A stretch of DNA of 64,000 bases from Flavobacterium sp. ALJ2 (lineage in GTDB: Bacteria > Bacteroidota > Bacteroidia > Flavobacteriales > Flavobacteriaceae): the NCBI RefSeq assembly GCF_015594725.1, contig NZ_JADNRC010000007.1, forward strand, positions 124,001 through 188,000. The letters are read 5' to 3'. Position 1 is the first letter of the stretch; each line of letters opens with the position of its first letter. Shown here piece by piece: positions 43,976 to 52,558 of the stretch. The notes under the pieces were generated by a model. It ran no database searches. It was not told the DNA's origin and saw nothing but the letters and a program-made list of their open reading frames with translations. The position numbers and the translations under genes are program-made.

Positions 43976-46900
43976 ATGGCAAAGATTTTAGGATTAGATT
44001 TAGGAACAAATAGTATTGGATGGGCTATTGTTGATAAGGATGGAGATCATTTTTCTCTTATTGATAAAGGAGTTAGAATATTTTCGGAAGGAGTAAAATC
44101 AGAAAAAGGAATTGAAAGTTCACGTGCTAGTGAGCGTACTAGTTATAGAAGCGCGAGAAAAATAAAATACCGAAGAAAATTAAGAAAATATCAAACTTTA
44201 AAAGTTCTTTCAATAAATGGAATGTGTCCATTATCTATTAATGAAGTGGAAGAGTGGAAAAAATCAGGATTTAAAAAATTTCCACTTAATCCTGAATTTT
44301 TGAAATGGTTACGAACTGATGATGATAAAAATATTAATCCTTATGTGTTTAGAGATAGAGCTAGTAAAGGAAAAGTAACATTATTTGAATTAGGAAGAGC
44401 ATTGTATCATATTGCGCAAAGACGCGGATTTCTAAGTAATAGATTAGATCAATCAGCTGAAGGAATATTAGAAGAGCATTGCCCGATTATTCAAGCAACA
44501 ATTGAAGATTTGAATTCTACTCAGGAAATGAATTCTGAATTAAAAGACTATTTTTTTAATACTGGAATTATTGATGAAAGTATCAAAGGTGGATTTAAAA
44601 AAGATCTAGATGAAGGAGAGATAAAACTTAAAACTTTATATAACGCACTGAAAAATATTATAATAAAAAATGAAGATGATATTGTCAAAGCGAAAGAAGA
44701 AGTAATTGGCCGATTAAACAGAAAGGAAGATTTAGGAGCCGTTAAAAGAGAAATTGGTGAAATTTCTCAAGCAATGAAAGATGGAAATTTTTCTACTTTA
44801 GGACAATTTTTTTTTAGTTTATATAATAAAGATAGAATAAGAAACAAATATACAGCAAGAGAAGAACATTATCTAAAAGAGTTTGAGATACTTTGTAAAG
44901 TACAAAGAATTGAAGGTACTAATGAAAGTGAGCAATTGCCAGAAAAAAGATATGTTGGACTCGCTAAAGACTTATACAAATCTATTTTCTTTCAGCGTCC
45001 TTTAAAATCTCAAAAAGGATTGATTGGAAAATGTTCTTTTGAAAAAAGTAAATCTCGCTGTGCTGTTTCTCATCCTGATTTTGAAGAATACAGAATGTGG
45101 ACGTATTTGAATACAATTAAATATGGAACACAATCAGAAAAGACACTTAGATTTCTCTCTCAAGTTGAAAAACTTAGTCTGATCTCTAAATTTTTAAGAA
45201 AGAAAGACAACTTCAACTTTGAAGATTTAGCAAAAGAGCTAATCCCTAAAGGAGCAACTTTTGGATTTTATAAATCATCCAGAAAGGATGAATTTCATTA
45301 CTGGTTTAATTATAAACCAACAGATACAGTTACTGGCTGTCCTGTTTCTGCATCATTAAAAAATACAATAGGAGAAAATTGGAAGACAAAAACATTCACT
45401 TTTAAAACATTAAATTCAAAAGGCGAAGAGGTTTCAAGAACTGTTGATTATAGAGATTTATGGCACTTACTATCAGCTTCTACATCAGATATTTATTTAT
45501 ATGAATATGCCAAAGAGAAACTGGGTTTGGATGATAAAAATGCAAAGGTTTTTAGTCGAATTCGTTTGAAAAAAGATTATGCGAGTTTGAGTTTGAATGC
45601 AATCAATAAAATTTTGCCGTATGTAAAAGAAGGTTTGTTGTATTCTCATGCAGTATTTATGGCAAATATTGAAAATATTGTAGATGAGAAAATTTGGAGT
45701 GATGAAGTACAAAGAAAATATATTCAAGATGGTATAGCTTTAATCATAGAAAATCATACTTATGAAAATGGTTTATTGGAAGCTGTAAACTCTTTGATAA
45801 AAGATTGTAAAATTGAAAATTGTTATTATTCCAAAGAAGCAGAAGCAACTTACAAAAATGATTTAAATAAGAAACTAGTTTCATTTTTTAGGTATAATTC
45901 GATCGAAGATAAGCAACTTGTCTTAGATGATTTATTTCCTATATTTATTGAACAATTAAAAGCTTATGAATTTGTAAAAATTAAACGTTTAGACGAAAAA
46001 GTTTTAGAGTTCTTAAATGGAGAAAATGAAGACGGTCAAATTTTTTGTTCTAATGAAAAACGTTTAGGTAAACTCTATCATCCATCGGATATTGAGGTTT
46101 TCAAAAAGAAAATAATCAAAGACGAGTTTGGAAATGAAAAGGTAGTCTTGGGAAGTCCTTTGACACCTTCTATAAAAAACCCTATGGCAATGCGGGCTTT
46201 ACATCAATTACGAAAAGTGCTAAACACTTTAATTCTTGAAGGACATATTGATGAGAGAACTAAAATTCACATTGAAATGGCTAGAGAACTAAATGATGCC
46301 AATAAAAGAAAAGGAATACAGGATTATCAAAATGAATTAAGGAAGAAAAGAGAAGAAGCAGTTAAGGAAATTAAAAAACTTTATTTAGAAGAGTGTAAAA
46401 AAGAGATTGAACCGACTGATGATGACTTATTGCGTTATCAATTGTGGCTTGAGCAAAATAGAGCTGAAATATACGAAGAGGGTAGAAATATAAGTATTTG
46501 CGACATAATTGGAAGTAATCCAAAATATGATATTGAGCATACTATTCCGAGAAGTATTTCTCAAGACAATTCTCAAATGAACAAGACGCTTTGTAGTCAA
46601 AAATTCAATAGAGATATTAAAGGAAATAAAATGCCTTTTGAATTAATTAATCATCTTGAAATCCTTCCAAGAATATCTCATTGGAAAGAAGAAGCAGATA
46701 ATTTAAGCAGGGAAATTGAAATTATTACACGCTCCATAAAAGCAGTTGCAACAAAGGAGGCAAAAGATAAAAAAATAAGACGAAGACATTATTTAACCTT
46801 GAAAAGAGATTATTTAAAAGGAAAATATCAGCGTTTTATTGATGAAGAGGCAAGAGTAGGTTTTAAAAACAGCCAAATTCCAGATACAGGAATTATAACT

Positions 46901-48295
46901 AAATATGCTCAGGCTTATTTAAAATCGTATTTCAACAGAGTAGAAAGTGTAAAAGGAGGAATGGTTGCTGAATTCAGAAAAATTTGGGGAATCCAGGAAA
47001 GTTATATCGAAAATGATAAAAAATATTATTCGGAAAAAGATAGAAGCAAGCATACCCATCATACTATTGATGCAATTACAATTGCTTGTATGACTAAAGA
47101 AAAGTATGACATATTAGCATCGGCTTGGACTTTAGAAGATAAAGAACAAGTTAACGAAGCTAGAAAATTATTATCAGATTCTAAGCCTTGGAAGACTTTT
47201 AAAGAAGATTTAAAGAAAATAGAAGAAGAGATTTTAGTTTCACATCATACACCAGACAATATTAAAAAACAATCAAAAAAGATTGTTAGAATTAGAGGTA
47301 AAAAGCAATACGTTGCAGAAACAGAAAAAGATATTAATGGTAAAACTATTCTGAGAATGGATGCCAACCAAAAGATAGTCTATAAAATAGGAGAGGACGG
47401 AAAGAAAGTTCCAAGATTACAGCAAGGTGATACTATTCGTGGTTCTTTGCATCAAGATAGTATTTATGGGGCAATTAAAAATCCGTTGAATAATGAAGAA
47501 ATCCGTTATGTTATCCGAAAAGATTTAGAAAGTATCAAAGCATCCGATGTGGAAAGTATTGTTGATGAGGTTGTAAAAGAAAAGGTTAAAGAAGCCATTG
47601 AAAATAAGGTTTTGCTTATATCTTCTAATCCACAACAGAAGAATAAATTAGCTGAAAATAGAAAAGTTTGGATGAATGAAGAAAAGGGAATTGCAATCAA
47701 TAAAGTTAGATTATATGCTAACTCTGTTAAAAATCCAATAGAAATAAAACTGCATACTGCTTTGTCTAAATCTAGGCACGAGCATAAGCAAAAAGTTTAT
47801 GGACAAAATGATGAAAATTTTGCATTAGCAATTTATGAAGGATTAGATAAAAAAGGGAAAATCAAAAGAGGATTTGAGAGTTTAAATATGATTGAAGCTG
47901 GAGAATACTTCAAAAAATCGAATTCTTCCCATCGATTAATTTATCCAATAGCACCCGAAGTAAATGAAGGCAATTTGAATCTTAAATTTTTAGCACGAAA
48001 AGGGATATTGGTGATTTTTTATGAAAAAACGATAGATGAGATTTGGAATTTATCACAAGTAGATCTCTCAAAAAGATTGTACAAACTTGCTAAAATTGAT
48101 AATCAAGGAAGACTTACGTTTCGTCCACACGAAGAAGCAAGACCAGCAAGCCAATTAAAGGAATCTTATAATTTGGAGTTTTTGCAAAGTTCAGAGCAAT
48201 TGAGGTTACCAGTAAGTAAATTAGATTGTGCGGTAGAAGGATATGATTTTGTAACTTCTTCAACAGGAAGAATTATTAAGAAAGATCATTTTTAG
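43976..48295 (+). CDS. cas9: CRISPR-associated endonuclease Cas9, type II-C
   Basis: This 1439-residue effector cuts DNA guided by crRNA:tracrRNA. RuvC-I holds D8 (LGLDLGTNSIGW), followed by an arginine-rich bridge helix at about 45-70 (SYRSARKIKYRRKLRKYQ). RuvC-II holds E767 (HIEMARELN) and RuvC-III H1029/D1032 (HHTIDA). HNH holds H855 (YDIEHTIPRS) and N878 (KFNRDIKGNK); the position equivalent to SpCas9 D839 is E854. All nuclease residues are therefore present and the protein should be active. No csn2 or cas4 is nearby, which with cas1-cas2 defines II-C. The C-terminal PAM-interacting region is too divergent to predict the PAM. Confidence 0.97.
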   Translation: MAKILGLDLGTNSIGWAIVDKDGDHFSLIDKGVRIFSEGVKSEKGIESSRASERTSYRSARKIKYRRKLRKYQTLKVLSINGMCPLSINEVEEWKKSGFKKFPLNPEFLKWLRTDDDKNINPYVFRDRASKGKVTLFELGRALYHIAQRRGFLSNRLDQSAEGILEEHCPIIQATIEDLNSTQEMNSELKDYFFNTGIIDESIKGGFKKDLDEGEIKLKTLYNALKNIIIKNEDDIVKAKEEVIGRLNRKEDLGAVKREIGEISQAMKDGNFSTLGQFFFSLYNKDRIRNKYTAREEHYLKEFEILCKVQRIEGTNESEQLPEKRYVGLAKDLYKSIFFQRPLKSQKGLIGKCSFEKSKSRCAVSHPDFEEYRMWTYLNTIKYGTQSEKTLRFLSQVEKLSLISKFLRKKDNFNFEDLAKELIPKGATFGFYKSSRKDEFHYWFNYKPTDTVTGCPVSASLKNTIGENWKTKTFTFKTLNSKGEEVSRTVDYRDLWHLLSASTSDIYLYEYAKEKLGLDDKNAKVFSRIRLKKDYASLSLNAINKILPYVKEGLLYSHAVFMANIENIVDEKIWSDEVQRKYIQDGIALIIENHTYENGLLEAVNSLIKDCKIENCYYSKEAEATYKNDLNKKLVSFFRYNSIEDKQLVLDDLFPIFIEQLKAYEFVKIKRLDEKVLEFLNGENEDGQIFCSNEKRLGKLYHPSDIEVFKKKIIKDEFGNEKVVLGSPLTPSIKNPMAMRALHQLRKVLNTLILEGHIDERTKIHIEMARELNDANKRKGIQDYQNELRKKREEAVKEIKKLYLEECKKEIEPTDDDLLRYQLWLEQNRAEIYEEGRNISICDIIGSNPKYDIEHTIPRSISQDNSQMNKTLCSQKFNRDIKGNKMPFELINHLEILPRISHWKEEADNLSREIEIITRSIKAVATKEAKDKKIRRRHYLTLKRDYLKGKYQRFIDEEARVGFKNSQIPDTGIITKYAQAYLKSYFNRVESVKGGMVAEFRKIWGIQESYIENDKKYYSEKDRSKHTHHTIDAITIACMTKEKYDILASAWTLEDKEQVNEARKLLSDSKPWKTFKEDLKKIEEEILVSHHTPDNIKKQSKKIVRIRGKKQYVAETEKDINGKTILRMDANQKIVYKIGEDGKKVPRLQQGDTIRGSLHQDSIYGAIKNPLNNEEIRYVIRKDLESIKASDVESIVDEVVKEKVKEAIENKVLLISSNPQQKNKLAENRKVWMNEEKGIAINKVRLYANSVKNPIEIKLHTALSKSRHEHKQKVYGQNDENFALAIYEGLDKKGKIKRGFESLNMIEAGEYFKKSNSSHRLIYPIAPEVNEGNLNLKFLARKGILVIFYEKTIDEIWNLSQVDLSKRLYKLAKIDNQGRLTFRPHEEARPASQLKESYNLEFLQSSEQLRLPVSKLDCAVEGYDFVTSSTGRIIKKDHF

Positions 48296-48335
48296 CTTTA
48301 TGTTTTGGTAGATACTAAATGAATATCCCTCATTT

Positions 48336-50013
48336 GTTGTGGTTTGATTAAAGGTTAGAAAACACGATATTCTTCAATACAGAGCAATACACAACTCTTT
48401 TGTTGTGGTTTGATTAAAGATTAGAAAACACGATATTTGCAGCGTTACAGGCAGGCTCAATGATTGTGTTGTGGTTTGATTAAAGATTAGAAAACACGAT
48501 ATTTAGCTTGTATAGCGTTTCTTAAATCAATAAGTTGTGGTTTGATTAAAGATTAGAAAACACGATATTATTATTTCATTTACAAACCAAGATGGAAGAG
48601 TTGTGGTTTGATTAAAGATTAGAAAACACGATATTATAATGTTTTTTTTATAATGTCTATAAATGGTTGTGGTTTGATTAAAGATTAGAAAACACGATAT
48701 TGAATTATTCATTTTTACTAACGTCTCATTGTTGTGGTTTGATTAAAGATTAGAAAACACGATATTTCGCACCATCGATGGTCGTATCTGTAATATGTTG
48801 TGGTTTGATTAAAGATTAGAAAACACGATATTTATACTATATTACAACCATCGATACGGATTGTTGTGGTTTGATTAAAGATTAGAAAACACGATATTTG
48901 CTGATACGAATCAACTGCATGATTTTATGTTGTGGTTTGATTAAAGATTAGAAAACACGATATTCATTTGAATAATCTAAAGCACCTTTAATCGTTGTGG
49001 TTTGATTAAAGATTAGAAAACACGATATTATTTGTACGATGTTTCGAATGTTTTAACCAGTTGTGGTTTGATTAAAGATTAGAAAACACGATATTACAAT
49101 TAGCAAACCTAAATTCTCTTAGAAAGTTGTGGTTTGATTAAAGATTAGAAAACACGATATTGTATGATTAGTACAATTACAAAGCATGTAAGTTGTGGTT
49201 TGATTAAAGATTAGAAAACACGATATTCATTTATATTAGTTAAATTGCTGTGAACAAGTTGTGGTTTGATTAAAGATTAGAAAACACGATATTTTATACA
49301 AACGACAAATTAACACCAGACCAGTTGTGGTTTGATTAAAGATTAGAAAACACGATATTAAGAGATAAAAATTTCTCAATGACGGAGCAGTTGTGGTTTG
49401 ATTAAAGATTAGAAAACACGATATTACAGAAAGCATGAAGGCAGCCACACTAACGTTGTGGTTTGATTAAAGATTAGAAAACACGATATTGTTTTAAATG
49501 ATTAGTGCCGTTGTCGCTTGTTGTGGTTTGATTAAAGATTAGAAAACACGATATTTTAATACTAGTCAAATAAGCTTCACATCTGTTGTGGTTTGATTAA
49601 AGATTAGAAAACACGATATTTATAGACTGGATTATTTATGAAAGCGAATAGTTGTGGTTTGATTAAAGATTAGAAAACACGATATTTAAACTATTTATTT
49701 TCACTACTCCTCCCGTGTTGTGGTTTGATTAAAGATTAGAAAACACGATATTTGTATTTATAGACAAACCATTTTCTATTAAGTTGTGGTTTGATTAAAG
49801 ATTAGAAAACACGATATTGTAAACTTATACCCTATTTCAACAGGTATGTTGTGGTTTGATTAAAGATTAGAAAACACGATATTCCATAACATCTTCATGT
49901 TGTGGTGCGTGTGTTGTGGTTTGATTAAAGATTAGAAAACACGATATTCTTATTATTTACCGTATAACAAATAAATGGTTGTGGTTTGATTAAAGATTAG
50001 AAAACACGATATT
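48336..50013 (+). CRISPR. Type II-C CRISPR array, 26 repeats and 25 spacers
   Basis: The repeat is 36 bases, begins GTTGTGGTTTG and ends AAACACGATATT. I counted 26 copies with 25 spacers of 29 or 30 bases (mostly 30). All copies appear identical except the first (48336-48371), which has G for A at repeat position 19. The last copy is 49978-50013. The strand is set by the tracrRNA anti-repeat. None of the spacers is an exact duplicate of another by eye; spacers 7 and 8 share two sequence blocks. A 40-base gap separates cas9 from the first repeat, with no clear promoter. Confidence 0.98.
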
Positions 50014-50066
50014 AGTTGGCTTGTTTCCTTCTGATATATAAGGTTTTAGGTATGAATATCGTTCAT
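50014..50066. promoter_or_regulatory. Candidate leader at the cas2-proximal array end
   Basis: The sequence directly after the last perfect repeat is AT-rich and contains ATATAAGGTTTTAGG (50036-50050). A near copy, ATATAAGGTTTTGGG, occurs at 50132-50146 beyond the hairpin. Because the variant repeat is at the other end, this side is the likely integration end. Leader function is inferred. Confidence 0.45.
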
Positions 50067-50113
50067 AAAAATGCCTCTTTTATGGTTTGATAACCCATAA
50101 TTGTGGCATTTTT
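50067..50113. terminator. Bidirectional hairpin between array and cas2
   Basis: AAAAATGCC at 50067-50075 pairs with GGCATTTTT at 50105-50113. An inner TTATGG/CCATAA stem extends it. T-runs on both outer sides would stop array transcripts (+) and cas1-cas2 transcripts (-). Confidence 0.75.
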
Positions 50114-50183
50114 TCTATCGTACGGTTTGTAATATAAGGTTTTGGGAGTTGAAATGTTACTGATAATTATAAATACAGAAGTA

Positions 50184-50513
50184 TTAAAATAATTCTAGTT
50201 GCGTGGGTTGAGGTGCTGATGGTAAGGCTGCTTTCCCCCAAAAATTTAAAATATGACCAAATTGTTTATCGGTTATTCGAAGTATGCTTACTTTTCCTAA
50301 AGGAGGTAATAGTCTGTGGATTCTCTTTTCATGTACATCGGCACTTTCGCTACTTGCGCAGTGACGCACATAAACAGAATATTGCATCATCGAAAATCCA
50401 TCTTTTAATAAATTGTTTCTAAAACCAGATGCATTTCGTCTGTCTTTTTTTGTTTCTGTAGGTAGATCAAAAAAAACAAATAGCCACATTATTCGATATC
50501 CGTTAAGCTCCAT
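50184..50513 (-). CDS. cas2: CRISPR-associated endonuclease-fold protein Cas2
   Basis: This 109-residue adaptation protein has a ferredoxin-like fold; VFFDLPTETKKDRR carries the conserved Asp, and GFSMMQYSVYVRHC and KVSILRITDKQF are type II Cas2 signatures. It forms the Cas1-Cas2 integrase that inserts new spacers. The ATG at 50513 lies inside cas1 (25-base overlap). ATG 50489 in a TAATG junction would also work, but the N-terminal GYRIMW segment resembles other type II-C Cas2 proteins, so I keep the longer form. It is transcribed towards the array. Confidence 0.94.
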   Translation of the reverse strand: MELNGYRIMWLFVFFDLPTETKKDRRNASGFRNNLLKDGFSMMQYSVYVRHCASSESADVHEKRIHRLLPPLGKVSILRITDKQFGHILNFWGKAALPSAPQPTQLELF

Positions 50514-51403
50514 AATGCTGGATATTTAATTTTTTTTCGATTTCCTGTGAAGCATTGTTGGAGAGAACTTGCAGTCTTTTGCAAAGCTACCATTAAAGGA
50601 CTTTTCTCATCTTTAAAATAAACTGTTCTAGTCAATATTTGTAATAATTCAGCCTTAATAGCAGTATTTAATTCTTGTTCATCAAAACGTTGCATAATTT
50701 CAAAAACTTTTTCATCTACAATTGGGCGAAACGGTTCCATAATATCATCAGCAAGAGCAAAAGCATTGTACTTACTTTTATGATGGATTCCTAATGTATT
50801 CAGTAGTCCGCTTCCCGAAAGAGCTCTTGCAGTTGCGGCTCTTAAAATAGCATAGCCATAATTCAAGAAATTATTAGGATAGTTTCCATATCGTTCCCGT
50901 TTAATTCCATCAAATTCTAAATTGGGCTGTGGGAAGTGTTTCCAGTATTGCTGGGCTGCAACTCCTTCCATATTAGTTGAATCTCCACTTAATACTTTAC
51001 TGGCTAGAAATACAAAACTATTTTTGGAATCAGTTATTTTTTCGAGTAATTGTCCTTGGTTTTTTATTTTTTCAATTATTGTTTGCTGCCATAGTTGTTT
51101 TTTTAATGGTATAGAAGCTTCTATTTGATTTTTGAATATTTCCTGTTGAATATGATGACTGTTGAGGTTTAATAACATTCCGTTAGGAAGATGATTCTTT
51201 CCACAGATGACAATAGAAGTATTGTTCTCAATAAGTAAATTCATGGCAGGAATGCTGAGGTAGATTTCATTATGATCGAGAACAAGAAAGCCAATATCCT
51301 CAATTGGAATAGAACTTTCCTTTATTTCAGATTTTAGTACTAGCTGGTTGTTTTTTGTAGTTATGGAAAACTTATTTTCAATTAAAATAGTTCTTTTTAG
51401 CAT
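50489..51403 (-). CDS. cas1: CRISPR-associated integrase Cas1, type II-C
   Basis: This 304-residue protein catalyses spacer integration. The metal-binding residues are visible: E146 in MEGVAAQQYW, H207 in GIHHKSKYN and D219/D220-I-M-E223 in ADDIMEPFRP. The N-terminal beta domain (RTILIENKFSITTKNNQLV) precedes the helical catalytic domain, as usual. It is the first gene of a cas1-cas2 unit running opposite to cas9, so the array lies between two convergent units. A minus-strand TATTTTTG at 51596-51603 is a possible -7 element. Confidence 0.96.
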   Translation of the reverse strand: MLKRTILIENKFSITTKNNQLVLKSEIKESSIPIEDIGFLVLDHNEIYLSIPAMNLLIENNTSIVICGKNHLPNGMLLNLNSHHIQQEIFKNQIEASIPLKKQLWQQTIIEKIKNQGQLLEKITDSKNSFVFLASKVLSGDSTNMEGVAAQQYWKHFPQPNLEFDGIKRERYGNYPNNFLNYGYAILRAATARALSGSGLLNTLGIHHKSKYNAFALADDIMEPFRPIVDEKVFEIMQRFDEQELNTAIKAELLQILTRTVYFKDEKSPLMVALQKTASSLQQCFTGNRKKIKYPALWSLTDIE

Positions 51404-51863
51404 AAATTCAAGTTGAAGTTATAAATGACTGTTTATTGTAGCTGGATCAAGTATTTTTAATTATTAACTAAAGTTCGGCTTTTGAGTAATGCTATTTTTA
51501 CGGTTTTCCTTAATTTTAAAATTTTGGTTTCAATAATTTTATTAATCTAATTGTTTCGATATAACTGTAGCGATTGATCGAAATTCTTTTTGTTTCAAAA
51601 ATATAATTAGAAATTTCCACTAATTTGTAATCAGTTTTTGCTAGAGATAATATTTAAATCTTTAAACACAGATTTTGTGATGTCTTTTCGACAATTACCA
51701 AAATTAGAACTATTAAATTTTCTGTCCTGTATAAGATGTGTTGCAAAAAAGTAAGTTCCGTTTTTATTTACGATGTAGCCATTTCACTAGCCATTTTTTA
51801 GGTGAATAATTGTTGAGGATTCAGTCGAGTCAGTTCATTCCATTGTGTTTTTTGGTTAGCTTA
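51404..51863. other. Gene-free stretch upstream of cas1
   Basis: I found no supported gene or RNA. A minus-strand TATTTTTG at 51596-51603 would give cas1 a leader of about 185 bases. The segment 51736-51860 has mixed composition and may be decayed coding sequence, but no frame stays open. Confidence 0.4.
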
Positions 51864-52229
51864 TTATAAACCATCAAAAATAAATTTTAGGCATAGGATT
51901 ACATCTCCTATATTACTTTCATCTAATTCTATAGAAATAGATTTAGAACCATCCCAATAAAATTTATTTTTATCCAGAAGTGTTAGAGTGAGAATAAATT
52001 TTTCAATATTATAGCTTACGGCTTTAGTATTGAATCCGTGAATTTGATCATCTGCCTCAATATATATAAAATTAGGATTTTCAATAAAGTCACGGCAAAA
52101 TCCTATATTATGGGGTATAATGTTACTATCAAAATTGAAAGTAAAGCCTAATGAAAAAAATCTATCATCGCTTTCTTCATTATCAATATCGATTTGAATT
52201 GGTTTGTATGTTTTTTTTACATTTAGCAT
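51864..52229 (-). CDS. Small protein resembling Imm10-type immunity proteins
   Basis: This 121-residue soluble acidic protein contains FIYIEADDQIHGFNTKAVSY, KFYWDGSKSISIELDES and a final CLKFIFDGL. This pattern recalls the Imm10 family of polymorphic-toxin immunity proteins, but the resemblance is from memory and not proven. No signal peptide or membrane helix is present. On the same strand, 42 bases upstream, lies an open segment (52272-52373) that may be the tail of a lost toxin gene, which would suit an orphan immunity gene. Confidence 0.45.
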   Translation of the reverse strand: MLNVKKTYKPIQIDIDNEESDDRFFSLGFTFNFDSNIIPHNIGFCRDFIENPNFIYIEADDQIHGFNTKAVSYNIEKFILTLTLLDKNKFYWDGSKSISIELDESNIGDVILCLKFIFDGL

Positions 52230-52271
52230 TTTTACTAATGTTATATTTAGTTTCTTTTTTTGAAAGAATAT

Positions 52272-52373
52272 TTATTCTCTTGTTGGGGTTCCTTCAATAA
52301 CAAGTTCTTCAAGTTTTAATTGTTTGGCCATGTTTTGAGGACAGCGCATAGAGAAATCACTTATTAGGTGAGG
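52272..52373 (-). pseudogene. Possible C-terminal remnant of a toxin-like gene
   Basis: The minus strand is open for 33 codons to the stop at 52272, containing FSMRCPQNMAK and LEELVIEGTPTRE. It is bounded upstream by a TAG with no convincing start; internal ATGs exist at 52349 and 52331. The position directly before an immunity-like gene is where the C-terminus of a polymorphic toxin would be. I cannot identify the parent family. Confidence 0.25.
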
Positions 52374-52498
52374 CTATGGTAAATGACTAGTAGTTTTTAC
52401 CTCACTGCTTGATATGGTTCTATAGTTATGGGTATCAATTTATTTAGTTGGGAATCATAAGTAAAAATACAATTTTGAAAAGTGATTTACAATTAATG

Positions 52499-52526
52499 AG
52501 CCTCAAAGCTTTTTGATTTTGAGGCT
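52499..52526. terminator. Hairpin after the MurNAc locus
   Basis: AGCCTCAAA at 52499-52507 pairs perfectly with TTTGAGGCT at 52518-52526 around a 10-base loop. It lies 32 bases beyond the stop of the last minus-strand gene. The T-run is weak on the minus side. Confidence 0.5.
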
Positions 52527-52558
52527 TGTTATTTCTTATAGTAATATTGACTATTTTT

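Noticed and set aside
48527..49448. Open frames on the minus strand through the CRISPR array with repeated ISCFLIFNQTTT
   Set aside because: They are translations of the CRISPR repeat, whose 66-base unit is a multiple of three.
49884..49912. TGTTGTGGTGCG inside spacer 24 as a truncated extra repeat
   Set aside because: Only about 9 bases match the repeat start; spacer length and the flanking full repeats are normal.
50487..50489. Alternative cas2 start in a TAATG junction with cas1
   Set aside because: It is possible, but the N-terminal GYRIMW segment encoded upstream resembles other type II-C Cas2 proteins, so 50513 was preferred.
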